This document shows, piece by piece, positions 36,344 through 49,100 of a stretch of DNA of 64,000 nucleotides. A program made the translations under genes and the position numbers. The notes under the pieces were generated by a model. The model was not told where the DNA came from, did not search any database, and saw only the letters and a program-made list of their open reading frames with translations. Each line of letters begins with the position of its first letter. The stretch's first letter is position 1. This stretch comes from Solicoccozyma terricola (taxonomy: Eukaryota; Basidiomycota; Tremellomycetes; Filobasidiales; Piskurozymaceae), in contig BCLD01000004.1 in NCBI GenBank assembly GCA_001600875.1, positions 343,536-407,535 on the forward strand, given 5' to 3'.

Positions 36344-38294
36344 TCAGAAGGGCAACCCATGACGCTGCAGGTAGATAGCTACAATAACAAGGAGCATAGC
36401 AATAAGGAATGCCAGCAATGGCATAGATACTGTGGATAGAATAGAATACAGCATCAGCGGTAGTTTCTGTTTGATCCGCGTTCTTCACCAGATTCTAGTC
36501 ACTCACGTCCTCCAAAGCTGCTAGGCACCACAATGAGCCTGACTGTGTTATCAGCACCAGCTGACACCAACATGCCGCCAGAAGGGCTGAATTTGAGGGC
36601 AGTTATCGCAAATGAATGAGCATGCAGGATTTTAAGCATGGGCTGAGATGGAATTTCAGAAATCAGACAATCGTCAATAATGGAGGTAGGTCATAGCGAA
36701 AACTCACAGCTAGCATCTTGGCTTCCAATATTCCGATACTAAGATCGGAGGACGTATAAGCGAGAAACCGCCCATCTGGACTATTGATCAACAACAGTAA
36801 ACCTTCAGCCATTGACAGATCCTAGACCGAAGCATCCCCACCAATACTCACCTAACATCGAACGTAGTGACAGGCTTCTTACCGATCTCCCTCCTTGAGA
36901 TGACGTCCCATTTACCGACCTCTGCCTCTCCATCTACATCCTTCTCTCTCCCTTTACCCTTTTCTTCCGCTGTGAGCGCATTTTTGCTTGCATTTGCTAC
37001 GATGCCAAATGTAACTGCCCACGCTTTGCGACTGAAACCTCGAGATGAGGGACGCTTTTTCCCGGGTATGTTTTTGGGTTTTGTAGCGTTCAAGATGGCG
37101 TAAAGACGGAGTTTATGACCTGGGGTCTGAGTTGGCGAGAATCTGATTTGGCGCGATGCTTGAGTTTCATTGAAAGGTCGCAGGGGGACGGGGTTGGGTA
37201 CTTACCGACATGCTCGGAATTCAGCGGAAACAATGTCCAGACTAGGAGGATATATCTTTTGTCTGAACTTGATAGTCGGATGCACACTCTTCTCAATCTT
37301 GTCTAGAGTAGAAGAAGGAGGAGTGGAGATTGAGTAAAGAGCAGTTGCAGAATTGAACGTGACTGAGAGCTATAATTTATCGTGCCCCGTTCGTTCCCCG
37401 TCAGATTAGAGAACAACTATTGGCCTATCGCCTTTGGTAGAATATGCTATGCTCACCCAAAACCCATCTTTACTCCAATCAAGATCCATCAATTCACCCT
37501 CAACATCCATACCCTCCACCCCAGCTGCTATTACCTCCATATCAGGCCATGTGAGGACAGCGACTTTGTTATCTGTTGTACCAATAGCAAGGAGCGAGGC
37601 TGTCGGATTGAGGGAGGTGATTTTCTAGTGAAAATAGAGGGAAAAGAAAGAAGCGTGAGTTAGTGGGTGCATAAGAAAGCAGAGGAAAGAGAGGAAAGGG
37701 GGAGGGGGGGTTCGCGTACCTGATATGGATAATCTAGATCTTGCCATGCTGCATCAATGGTCTGCTTGGAATTCAACAATACCAATCTGGTTCAGAACCC
37801 GCGCATACGAGATAGATCAGTACATTTCCATAACATTTCGGGGGTTTTTTTTTTCCCCTCCCCAGATCCCGAAAGGGCAACGTACTTGTTATCGGTAAAT
37901 GAGAAAGCTCTACAATGATTGTTCTTCCCAGATTTGATTGAAGATTCAGTTTCATTCACTCCAGCGACAAGGAGTTGATGCTATTCGAGCGTTTTTTTGT
38001 TGTTTTTGTTTGTTTTATCGATCAGTGTAGTCAGTGCGTTGAATGAAATGGATGTTACTCACCTCTCTATCCACGGCCATCGAGGTAGGAGCGTCTTCTC
38101 CCTTCTCAAACACGAATTCATTGATGGGTGTCATTGAGACACCATCCGATGAGACTTTGCATAACGTCTATTGAACACACAATACCAATATGAAATTTAT
38201 AAAAAAAGTCAGACATGAGGACCAAACCAAACCCGTGGTGACGACTCTGCACGACTCATCTCCTTTTCTTAAACCATCACAAACATCCCACCGT

Positions 38295-38332
<38 letters not shown>

Positions 38333-38549
38333 TTATTAACACCCCCCCCCCCCCCCCCTTTTTTAAACCCCCCCAAAAACCCCCCCCCCCCCCCCCCCCC
38401 CCCCCCAACCGTCGACTTACGAGTTTATTAGCAACACCACTACGAGAAGCTCCTCCACCTCCTCCAAGAGCTAATACCTCGTCTGAGATGAAATCAAGAC
38501 ACGAGACGGGGAATTGAGTTGGGTGAGAGTGGTGTTTGGTTCGCGTCAT
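36344..38549 (-). CDS. SEC12: Sec12-type WD40 guanine nucleotide exchange factor
   Basis: A type II ER membrane protein that activates Sar1 to start COPII coat assembly. The start at 38549 (MTRTKHHSHPTQFPVSCLDF) is chosen because the family begins with a short basic stretch before the first WD blade. This is followed by FISDEVLALGGGGGASRSGVANKL, the Gly-rich loop characteristic of Sec12/PREB. Later blades read KITSLNPTASLLAIGTTDNK, then VAVLTWPDMEVIAAG, the SPDGRFLAYTSSDLSIGILE blade and HSFAITALKFSPSGGMLVSAGADNTVRL. The C-terminus has one membrane helix (MPLLAFLIAMLLVIVAIYL) and a short lumenal tail ending RHGLPF. The first intron is packed with C homopolymers (38296-38406), which makes this part of the assembly unreliable. 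The next gene upstream is the GATA factor, divergent across 1.5 kb. Confidence 0.9.
38296..38406. repeat. cluster of C homopolymers in SEC12 intron 1
   Basis: C-runs of 37 (38296-38332), 17 (38342-38358), 7 and 27 (38380-38406), separated by short T/A words. In the SEC12 transcript these are G-runs directly after the first coding exon. They are the longest such cluster in the window. Confidence 0.95.
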
Positions 38550-40092
38550 CGTTTTTGGGAAGAAACCGGGAAGAAAGGGGAGATGAGATGAGGATTGGGT
38601 GCAGTGGAAGATAGTATTGGGATGTTTCCGGTGGGAGGAGGATGTGAGTAGGGAGCGGTGGTTGTGGTGACGGTGGTGTGGGAGTGGTGGTGATGGTCGT
38701 TGTAGGTCGGGTGTCTGACGAATAGGTGCGGATGTGTTTTGTCGCGTGGCAGGAGTGAGTGGCGAACCGGGTGGCGAAACTATTCTCAAACGGGGTATTC
38801 GAACCTCCCCATCTAGGTCATTTCTTCTCTGAGCCACACTTGTTGAGATTCAAGTGTCAGAGGGGCATGGGGGAAAGGATAGGTATCACTTTTGGGAATG
38901 CCATTTCATTTCATGTTGCTTCGCGCAAGAGTGCTGCTGGGCAGTGCAACGATTGAGCGTGATTAGAGCAATGATTCGGCCAAAGTTTCGGTGGTGGAGT
39001 GGGTCTTCCCTTGTCAATGATTTGACATGGATACACATCATTGCCATGTCAAGAGTCGTACAACGAGTGACATGGGGTTAAAAACTTGATCATGATCCCA
39101 ATCTGCCAGTTGATAACTCGTATCCGAGAAAAGGGCAAGATGATGATCCCGGAATGATGGGAATGGTAGGGAGATGATTGGATTGGATTGAATTGGATTG
39201 GATTTGTCTTCAACTAGAAGATCGACATTGCTTGTGAAACAATGTAATCAGTAACGGATTCAGGTTTGCATAGGATACAAACCAAGGCTGCTTCTCAAAG
39301 ACCAGAAATATTCATAAGAACCGTGTCTGAAGCCGAAACTCGCCCGAGGGCAGGTAAATAAATGTATTGCTCGTCTCCTACCTGCATATCCGAATCTCGA
39401 CTCTTGAATTGGATTGGCATGAATAGCTGAATGGGTTGGCCTGGATACCACCACCACCACCCCCCACCTCCCCCCACCCCACCCCTCCCCCCCACCACCC
39501 CACCACCCCCACCTGCGGCTGCAGTCGGCTGAGCTGTGCCCCTCGCCTCGACCACGTGCGGGATTATTGAATTGGGCGGGCGGGCGTCCTGGTGTGCTCC
39601 CGGCCCACTCGCACAGAGCAGGTATCCCCCATCCTCCCTGGCCAGACCACATTCACTCCTATCCCACCAACCCTGCCAACACAAATCCATAACACCACTC
39701 TTATATCGACCTCTACCCAGGCCCTAAAACACCCCGTCTTCCCATTCAAGTCTCCTCCCACCCCCACCCCAACTCCCGTTTTTGGCGACGTATTTCATCC
39801 GACCGAGCGTGCCGTGCGTGCGGGATATCGAAAACCCCGATATCCACCAAACAAAAACATCCCCCCCCCCCTCCCAAACAATACCAACTCTCCCTCCGAA
39901 TGATATTACCGGTATCCTGAGAGTACCCTCCCCGCCTTTCCTTCACCTACTCAGACCTTCCTCTCCTCCTCAATCACTCCTCGGGCCTCACCGACGTAAC
40001 TTCGGGGAATCCGTCCGGCTCCACTGTACATCCCGCACTTCCCGTCCCCACCGACTACTCAACGCACAGGAATAGGAAGAAAGTGGGACATC
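38550..40092. promoter_or_regulatory. 1.5 kb divergent promoter SEC12 / GATA factor
   Basis: No gene supported. Four ATTGG words (CCAAT-box complements) in 5-bp steps lie at 39177-39201, and two more at 39408-39417. A C-rich strand with CCACC repeats (39449-39515) could form i-motif/G-quadruplex structures. The last ~350 bp before the ATG are C/A/T-rich leader-like sequence. A long upstream region is usual for regulatory genes. Confidence 0.5.
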
Positions 40093-43000
40093 ATGGACGG
40101 AGAAGAAATACCGGCGAATGATATATCGACAGCTGAGCGTGGTCGAAAGAGAAGTTCTCTTACTTTGAGAGGTGAGTTGGCTCGATGATCGTCCAGTCTC
40201 GGAGGCATCATAATAAGAACCCCAGCCAATGTTCTGACCGTTCTCCCATTCCGTCTCGCTATACCAGTGACAGCTCAAGTATCCCATTCTCCTTACTCGC
40301 CATATGCACGTACCACCCACAATCAACGACACCAATCTGATGCTCAGAAATCCCAACAATCTCAAATAACATCTCTATCAACCTCCACATCAACCTCTAC
40401 CGACGTCGACGTCGACGTCGACTCTCTCACTCTCCCTTCCTCTGGATCTCCATCTCAATCATGGATAACCTCTACAGACCCATCTAACCCAACCGCTTCC
40501 ACCGACGACACGTCAGAAGACACTTTCGAGGTTGATCCACTCACAGAATCTCCATACGCATATGCAGATTGTGACCCTACGATATCGGCGTCTCGGTCCG
40601 GGTCTGGAACGTCTGGATCAGATTCAATATCAGCTTTTGAAATGTTCTCTCCAAGTTTAACTGGTGAATCGTCGCTCTTTGGGTCAACGAGTGCGCTTGG
40701 CGGCGGAGGTGGTGGTGGTTCTGCCTCGTTCCTCAGTTGGGATCAACCTGTAGCTGAAGATCAAGAACTAGCTAGCAGCAAGACAGGTGGCCTACCATCT
40801 TCATCTGGATCATCTTCTGAAGCCAACACCCCTCTATCTCCCGATCATCTTGGTGAGAGTAGTCTCTTTGGATTACCGATGGATATCGTTTCATCCAATT
40901 GGTCTCGAGCTGGCCTTCCCCGAAATGGAATCAATAGGACAGGCTCTGTTGGTGGAATGTCGATGTTGGGTGCTGATATGCGAGGAATGGATATTGGGAG
41001 GGGATATGGCGATACGTTCAATTACGATCTCTCTAATGGACCGTTTGCATCCGAGTCCGTCGATTTCGAGGGTATCTTTGCGGAAGATGGGGTCGCTAGG
41101 AAAATGGAAAATGATACCATGTTGAGGAGTGATAGATTGTCGTCGATCGTCACACCTAGAATGAGTGCTCATGCTCTCAACGCACCACTGCATATCGAGG
41201 ATCTTATTGGAGAGCTCGATGATAGTGGAGACGCGACGGTCTTGGCTTCGGGTGGATCGACGACAACAGGTAGACAGACCCGCATCGCGAACGGGTTGAA
41301 TAATGAATCTCACATGATCAATCGAAACAACAACTGGCCAAGCTCGACGACCTCATACGACGCTATAAGTGTACCATTCTCATACATGGCTCCGGATATC
41401 TCCCTATCCCGCGCGATGAGCGCTGGACCTTCGACATTCGCATCACTCGTTCGACCGGGTATGCAGGACAGTACCGCGTTCTCAGCTCCTCCGCTCACCC
41501 AACTCAATTACCTAGCAAGTACAAGTCCGGAGGTTGCAAAGTCGGTGTTGAGGAATCGAGGTATGCTGGACGCGGTCGATCCGTCGGTATTCGGCGGTGG
41601 TCCACTGAATGGGAAGAAACGTCTATCCGACCCTGATGCTGGAAGAATGTCGTCGCCGGAGCCAGTGGAGGATTCTGAAGATGAAGCTGTGGATAAAGAT
41701 GACCCGCCCTCGGCAAAACGACCACAGGACAACCAGCGAAATCTGCGAGCTCCACCTCTCAAAACGATCAAACTCGTACCCCCAATGCTCGCTTCCTCGC
41801 GTGATAAGAGATCGACAAAGAAAACACCCCTGCCACCACCAGCCTCTACCTCCGATCTCAAAGGCCCATCCGCATTCCCATCTCTGCTCACCGATCTCAG
41901 CAAGTACAAACCTGGTGACGGAATCAAGCCGCTTGGTCGTGGTTTCAGTAAAGGTAAAGAGGATGCTATTCCCGGTGCTTTCTTCGAATGTGAAAACTGT
42001 GGAGAAACGAAAACGCCGCTTTGGAGAAGGAGTGAGAAAAATGAATTGTTATGTAATGCGTGTGGGCTGTATGTGCGGACTGTGAGTGTGGAAAGGCGAG
42101 CCATATGAAAACCAGTCTTTCGCTGGTCTGATATGCTGCTTACTCCACAGCACGGCGAACATCGACCGATCCAACAAGCAAAGGCGAGTCGTGACAAGAG
42201 GACTACGGTTGGTGGTGAAACAGGGGATTGTGAGTTTACGACGCGGCTAGTCACTTCGAGCGGAAAGGGGCTGAATGTTGCCTCACTGGTCCAACCACCG
42301 CCTCCCAGATTCTCACAGAAAGCGAAAGTCACCTTGTGAGAATCTTGATCAAATCAATCGTCTTACATCCGACCGCATGCTGACTGCTTCCGGTTACCAG
42401 ACTATTGCGCGTCATGCAAGAGTAAGACTGCGGAAAGCCGAACTGTCTCTTGTACCGACTGCGAAGCCGTACGCCGTCGCAAAGTGGACAAAGAGCACAA
42501 GAGCGCGAGCGGTTCTCAAGAATCTACCTCGGGGAATGGGCCATCCGAAGCTCAAACGCCTGCGCAACAAACGCCATTGACTAACAATTCCGACGCATCT
42601 AAGTCGCCTATCATGTCGGTTGGTGGTCGTCGCGGCAAACAGCCTCCCGGAGCGGGCCGTCAGTTACCACGCGGTGCATCGACGGCGTCTCCACCTACGC
42701 AATCCAACCAACTCATCGCTCCACCCCCTCCCCAACCCCCCGCTGAATCGCCAAAGAAGATCACACTAAAGATGCGATGGTCTTCGGAAACTACCAGCAC
42801 GAATGAAGTGCCTAGAGCGAACCCGAAGGAATTGGAAAACCCGCAAGACGCGGCGACGACATACACCAAAAATAAGAAAGGGTCCCTCCCCACTGGGCAA
42901 CACATCGAGTCGGCGGCGCATGGGACACCCAAAAGACGACGCACGTCCGCTTCTACGATGTCAGCGATGCTACCCTCCATCGTCATCGAGTCGGACGATG

Positions 43001-43146
43001 AAGCATTGCCTACAACAACGCCAGAGAGGAGACGAAAGCGAGTGGAGAGCCTGGCAGCGGTGCCGGAAAGCGGGACGATCGATCGACCGATCCGTGCTCC
43101 ACGACGCACGCAGAGTATCTCGGTGGTGGTGTCAGGAAATATCTAG
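40093..43146 (+). CDS. GATA-type zinc finger transcription factor
   Basis: Four exons, 40093-40171, 40268-42081, 42151-42229 and 42401-43146, sum to 906 codons (905 aa). The N-terminal ~600 residues are Ser/Thr/Gly-rich and acidic, including an Asp-Val run from a GTCGAC repeat and GGGGGGG. A basic segment precedes the finger CENCGETKTPLWRRSEKNEL, completed by LCNACGLYVRTHGEHRP: C-x2-C-x17-C-x2-C, split by an intron right after VRT. A second cysteine group follows at once, CASCKSKTAE then CTDCEAVRRRK. The C-terminal ~230 residues are basic, Pro/Ser-rich, with PKRRRTSAS and ERRRKRVES as likely nuclear signals. It is a nuclear DNA-binding protein. I cannot say which of the known basidiomycete GATA factors it matches. 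The window's allantoicase gene has GATA sites upstream, but no link can be shown. Confidence 0.9.
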
Positions 43147-43236
43147 TACCTAGTTGATGGATGCGTAGTTGTAAATGAAAAGCTGGAATGTTTTGTTCTA
43201 TGTTGTAGTATACAGTGAAGGATGAGAGATATATGA

Positions 43237-43262
43237 GACCGTAGACCGTAGACCGTAGACCG
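43237..43262. repeat. 7-bp tandem repeat GACCGTA
   Basis: 3.7 perfect copies about 90 bp after the GATA-factor stop codon, in the intergenic gap before COX8. Confidence 0.9.
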
Positions 43263-43441
43263 CTCTGGCCATGGGCCGGGCGTGACACCAGGAATAAGCG
43301 GGTGGACGCGCTCCGAGATGTCCCGGCTCGTTGAGATAGACAGGTAGATGTACATCGTCGAAGCACCGTCACCTGCATTCACAACCACCTACCTCCCCTT
43401 CACATACACCTCCAGCACCGCCCCCACCACCTCTCACAACC

Positions 43442-44034
43442 ATGTCGCTTCTCCTCCGATCATCCGTTCGCGCTGCCCGCCAAATCCCGTCAGCCACTGC
43501 GCGACGAAACGTCCACTTCGAGAACGTAGTCGGCAAGGTGCGTACGGAGCTTATGTCAATGCCGTCTTGACAGAAGAGCAAACGCCAGTGGGCGGCTCCA
43601 ATCTGGCATCAATATCTGATAATTACCCCCTTGTTCACCAATTACAGACTCTTCCCTTCAACGTCGAGCACAAAGTCGGCATGGCCATCAAGGTGTCAAC
43701 CTACTTCGTTATTGGATTCGGTCTTCCATTTGGTGCGGCTGCATGGCATCGTGAGTGTTTGGCTGTGATATTATATTGAAGTAGACGAGAGTGTCGCGAA
43801 GGGAGAATCATGGGCGAGTTCGCCCTGTTGAGAGAATAGGACCTACTTAGCTCAAGAGCTTCCGCGCTGGGGGACGAGAAGTGCTTGGGGACTTCAACGA
43901 GGACGTCGTGCGGCTGTTGAGAGTTGAGGTTTCAGCAAAAATGATGTAGTGGTGATAATAGGTCCTTCACAGTTACTGACGTCTCACTGATCTCTCGGTC
44001 TACAGTCAAGAAAGGTGCTGGTGCCGCCGTTTAA
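43442..44034 (+). CDS. COX8: cytochrome c oxidase subunit VIIc (Cox8-like)
   Basis: Three exons, 43442-43537, 43648-43750 and 44006-44034, sum to 76 codons (75 aa). The N-terminus MSLLLRSSVRAARQIPSATARR is a mitochondrial presequence. The mature part has VHFENVVGK, TLPFNVEHKVGMAIKVSTYF and one membrane helix with VIGFGLPFGAAAWH, the signature of subunit VIIc/Cox8 (GFGLPF-AA-W). It ends LKKGAGAAV. It is a nuclear-encoded small subunit of complex IV in the inner mitochondrial membrane. The introns are larger in total than the exons. It converges with UBC8. Confidence 0.88.
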
Positions 44035-44620
44035 ATCTTGGTGGAAAGAAAAAATATCAGGATTGTATCTACATGATGGCATGACGTACCACTACAATGA
44101 AAGCTTTTCGGTGTCCGTATCGATGGAGCATCGTCACGACGTCAAGCTTGGGCTTGTATTCCCCGTTGTCTAGCGACTGATGTGCTTTGGGGCTAAAGCA
44201 CTGCTCGATTTTCGCCGTCAGCGATTGCAGTGTGTCTCCGATACCAAGTGTTGATGCATAGCTTGGTATTCTATTATTCCTGTTGGTCAGCATCGGCAAT
44301 ATAAGAGAGCATTCGTTACTGAACATATCGGTGGGTTGTGTTGAGGCTATTACATTCTCATTACGAGTACAAGGTTGGGGATAAAGAAAAAAACGAGAAT
44401 GCAATTGTAATGCCGGAAGATGTAAAGTGGAGAGTAACGGTAGAGGATGGTGGAATGATGTGAAGTGAGTGAATGGAAGAGGATGAGAGTGAAGTGTGGG
44501 TGTGACGAGGCGGAAAGAAAATGCTGGATGGAAGGGAACCGAGAGACGGGGACGACGTCCTTGAGATTTTGTCTAATAACGACTGAGACCTTGCTCCTCT
44601 CCTCGTTCATGAAAACCCAA
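44035..44620. other. convergent intergenic COX8 / UBC8
   Basis: The 3' regions of two converging genes. The open frames present have no coding character that I can support. Confidence 0.5.
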
Positions 44621-45719
44621 TCATGTCTCCATCTTTCCAGCAGCTTCATCGTCACTGACTCCCATATCGCTCATCTCGGCATCGCTTTCTTCACTCTCCT
44701 CATCCTCATCTTCGTCTTCGCCGGCGTTATCAGCATCCTCGTTCTTCGCATATCGTTTAACGTACTCCTTCACTCGAGCGTTGTATGAGTCTGGAGAACG
44801 CATTAAGAGTGCGGCAGCTTCACCATTCAGTGGGTCAGCGGGATTGGGGTAGCGTAACAATTGAGGAAGGAAGGATTCGAAGATGTTGATGAGTTCTGTT
44901 CGAGGTTATATGAAGGGGAGGGTTTTTCAGCTTGAGCGACCTGGTCGGATGATGAAGTTCTACTCGACTCACCAAACATCGGCGACCAAGTCTGATTGAT
45001 GACATCCAAGCAGACGCTTCCACTCCTGTCATCCCTTCACCATCAGCCATCCATCCATCCATTCACCGATATCACTTTACTCTTTAGACTCACATCTCAT
45101 CGATATTTGGATGAAAGATCTTGTTCATGAATCCAATCGATGGTGACTTGTAAGGATATTGTTCTGGTAATTCGACATGAATCTTCCAAACACCTTGTTC
45201 GAATGGAGCTGTGTGATCACATTGACGTCAGATGGGGTCGTGAGCACAACTGCGGTAGCATCGAGGATCAACGAACTCTCTTTGGGTCCGTGGAATTTGA
45301 TGTAGAATTCATTCATGCTGTCGTTGACGAGGTTGACTTGGTAGTCTGACATCAACCTGACGATTGCGGAACAGCATCCGAAGAGGAGATTGGGGGAAGA
45401 TGTGTAATATGAAGGGAGGGAGGGAGGGAGGGAGAACGTAAATGAAAGGATTGGTGATGGCATGAACGGGTAAATTGTCAGTACATCTGCTCTCTGAACA
45501 TCCTCCAGAGCTCCGGCCACAGCTCCATCGGAGACTCGGAGAACACGAAAACCTCGAGCACTCACAACTTCATCACATCCGTGTCAGTCCTTCGCTTGGG
45601 AGAGCTGTGATAGCGAAAGAAGCGGACGACGGAGAGCCGTTAGCATTTCTCACATCCCTTTCCCGATGCAGGACGTGTACTAGGAAGGTTGGATTCGGGA
45701 AGACGGTTGCTCACCTCAT
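44621..45719 (-). CDS. UBC8: Ubc8/UBE2H-type ubiquitin-conjugating enzyme
   Basis: The first coding exon is only ATGAG (45715-45719). It is followed by a short exon [13 protein letters not shown], so the protein starts [20 protein letters not shown], the usual Ubc8 N-terminus. The UBC fold continues with [40 protein letters not shown] and [19 protein letters not shown]. The catalytic cysteine is in [18 protein letters not shown]. Then come [20 protein letters not shown] and [13 protein letters not shown], and a long acidic tail (EDEDEEESD-like, ending DEAAGKMET). That tail is typical of this class, which ubiquitinates gluconeogenic enzymes in yeast. One intron contains (GGGA)n repeats (about 45414-45433). 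It is divergent from LAA1. Confidence 0.93.
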
Positions 45720-46157
45720 CTTGATATATCTCTAGTGGGATGATATGAATCTGGCAATGATGTAGTTGAAGGTGTCCCGGTTGACCCGAGTGGCGGCCAG
45801 CTGTTCCGAGGTAGGGCGCTTGAAGGTTCCGGTGGGGGTGAATGAGCGACTGACCCGAGAATATGAATAAAGAGGACGTGCAAGTGCCGGTTGTTGACGG
45901 ATGTGTGTGGGAAGCAGCCTGTGTATGGAAAGCAGCCTACTGATGGTGAAGAGAGAACGCTGTATCGTTGCCTGGTGGTCGATGTCGTCAGCTCTGCGTT
46001 TGAGCGCGGAACATCCATCCAAGTCACGCGCCGGGACATCGTCTGGCAATGGAGTTGAATGTCAACCGGCCTCTGGGACAACATCGTCATACATATCCCA
46101 TACATCGTCCATCCACACATCGCTTTGGCCAGCCTCGAGTCTCTGCCACGTCTCATC
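45720..46157. promoter_or_regulatory. divergent promoter UBC8 / LAA1
   Basis: 438 bp between two ATGs read outward. I see no gene and no motif I would stake a claim on. Confidence 0.5.
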
Positions 46158-49100
46158 ATGACAGAGCACCGAGAGACCCCATCCGTGGAGGCGCTCCAGC
46201 TCGACGAGGTAAGTCTGCAATGTGATCCGACCCGATGTCAAGCTGACCGTGCCATGCATCCACAGACCAATTTGGAACGAGCTGATACTCCTGATGTAGC
46301 GTTGCTACAGTGGCTGGCGGGAGCTGAGAGAGCTATCAATGAACTTGAAGTCGTGAGATCTGGCCCTCTTCCCATCCGACTCACTCATGAAAAATCAGCT
46401 AACCACCTGCGTTGTTCTTCTCGCGAAGGATGATATCTCTCCTCATCTTCCTGCATTCAACTCACTTGCTCTCCGCATCTGCACCTCCGCACCCACTCTG
46501 CAGAAACCTGCTCCCCTTCCTAGGCCCGGTCGACCAATCCGACACGCATTGGCAAGGTGCTTAGTGGCATATCACCTCAAAGTCGAAAGCAGAACGCTCT
46601 TTGACCTCATGCAGGGTTTGATGAAGTTTGTCAATGAAAAAGAGAATGCAGGGAAAGGGAAAGACGGGGAATGGAACTTGTGGAGGGTGTGAGTAGTAAC
46701 TATTCAATTTGCTATGCGATGAGACGAAGCTCACGATTTGGGTGTAACAGTGCAAGTTGGTACCTCATTGGAGAGATCATGAAGACGATGGGAGCCAACG
46801 TGAGTTCTCATTGTAAGTCTGGACTAGGATCAAATGACTTATTGAAAGCGCTTCCAAAAAAACCCCATAGAACATGTCTTTCATGGCCGAAATTTCCCTA
46901 ACGACCATCAAGATCGTCAAAGCATCCTCACTTGTAGGTCTTGTCGCGCCATCATCGAAAACCACTTGCTTATCTCTCTATCATCTCTAAACAGCCTGTC
47001 ATTATCCGAACCTCGACCTTGTACGCTCTAGCAAAATCCCTCTCTACCGCTGGCAAAGCCATTCCAGAGAGTGTGGCTAAGGATTTGGTCAAGGTGTTGC
47101 TCGGGAAGAATGGATTTGGTGATGCAGCTGGTCCTGTGCAGCGGTGTTGTGCAGAGGTAAGCCTGCACGTCCACTGATATAGTGACATGTGTTACTCATG
47201 AGAGGTCTTTTTCTTGTCAACCACCAGGTCCTGGTTGCGCTTTCTACATATACAACTACCATCTCCTCTCTTGCGGATATGGAGTCTATCCTCGCACTTT
47301 CCATCAAGTCACTCGAAAAGGCAGACTACAACACTCGAAGAGGGTTCTCACGACTGATAGCTCATCTCCTTGCCATCACTCAATCGACCGCGGGTCCGGT
47401 TCCTCAGGACAAGAAAGGAAAGAAAGCAGCGACTGATGATAACGATACTGTCACGGTGGTGACTTCTGGCGCTGATCAGACGGTCAAATCGTTATTATCG
47501 CTGCAGGATATGCTCAAGCAACTCTCGACAGCTTTCAATCGGACTGGTTCAACGAGGAAGATCAGGAATGCGATTTTCGACGTGTACGCTACGTTATTTG
47601 AGGCGTTGGGAGCTACATACGTGGAATCGCACTACGGAGAAATCGTTTCTCATTTGTTCGAAGCGGTCGTATTGCCTCATCGAAGTAGATCATCCAAGTA
47701 TGAAATACTAGCGATCAGGGAGATGATGGGTTTGTTGTTAAGAGACCTCATAGGCACGAGGCTGTTATCTGAGCAAGGTCAAGTAATGGCTGTGAGGGAA
47801 CTGGTGGGGTCGTATCTCAAAAAGTGGCCCGTCTTGCTACCAGGAGAGAAGGAGACCAATCCTTTAGTCCTCGTCATCGCCCTCAAGGAAGTGGCAGGCT
47901 TGTTGCTTCAACTGGGCAACGCAACGCCAAACATTCAAGAGGTGTTGCAAGAACCTCTCCTTCGGCTCTTGACTCATCCGGACGAGGCCGTACGGATACA
48001 TGCGGCATGGTGTCTTCGCACCTACTGCTATACCACTCCGCTCACCCTACCGAAGATGATCGTACATATCCTCGCGGACCTCGATAGGGACATGTCGTTG
48101 GTTAGTTCGCCAACTTTGCCGGCGGATCTTGCTCCGCGAGCTATGGGTAGGGCGTATGCCTTATCGGCACTCATTGCTGCAGTACCTGATCGTCCGCTTT
48201 ACGTATCGTATGATATCAGCACAACAGTCATGGACACTGCGATCGGACTGTTGAAGCGAGCGGGAGATCATGATGTCAAGGTGGCGGAGATCGAGGTGCA
48301 GGTGGCCTGGACTCTGATCGGGTCGTTGATGACACTGGGGGCAAGCTTTGTCAAGATGCACCTCCCACAATTGTTGGTTTTGTGGAGGAATGCCCTTCCC
48401 AAACCGACCAGCAAGGATAGCTCGGTCGGTGAACGAGGAGAGAAGGAATGGCTATTTCTCCTGCAGGTCAGGGAGTGCGCCCTGTCCGCCATCCTCAGCT
48501 TCCTCCGCAATAACCCAAGCAAGGATGTCGTCACGCTTGACGTGGCTCGAAGAATCGCCGCTCTCCTGACTAATACTCTCAACTTCATCAATGGCTTTGC
48601 TTCAGCGTATGCAGAGGCTTTGCGGGAACTCCAAGCGGCACAGATGCAACAGCAACAGGGAGGAACCTCCAACAATCCGGCTGCTATGACATTTGCGTCC
48701 GCCGCTGGTCGCGCGACGTTGGCTGACCGGGAAAACCTCCTTCGAAGGAGGATTCTCCAGTGCTTCACTGCTCTGGGCTCGTCGAGCGCGACAGAGTCAT
48801 CTCAGCCTGCGCTCGTCATGGCAGCTGTTGGAGCGATCGCGGATCCCGACAATGCAGTGGTATCTGCAAATGCCACTCAGGCTGCCATCCAAGCATCGGC
48901 GGGAGGTTTCACGAGCGTCTGGCAGTCTATTGACATGTACGGATTTGGCGTTACGTCACTAGAACCAACCCGGCCGACAGTGTCTAGCTCTGCAGACGAC
49001 TTGAATAGGGACTCAATTGAGATGGCGATCGAACTTCAGGTGACCCGCAGCAATTGGCAATTTGAAGCGCTTCATAGTCCGAGACTGACTCTCCGTTGCA

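Noticed and set aside
38795..38825. Second tRNA-like GGTTCGAAT motif
   Set aside because: The T stem has two mismatches and there is no cloverleaf. The sequence is in the region upstream of the SEC12 start.
39260..39767. Gly/Trp-rich open frames upstream of the GATA factor
   Set aside because: Composition comes from a C-rich simple-sequence tract; there are no splice-consistent extensions and no family resemblance.
40267..40269. GTG start for the GATA factor
   Set aside because: An upstream exon with ATG at 40093 splices in phase to 40268; the GTG is an internal codon.
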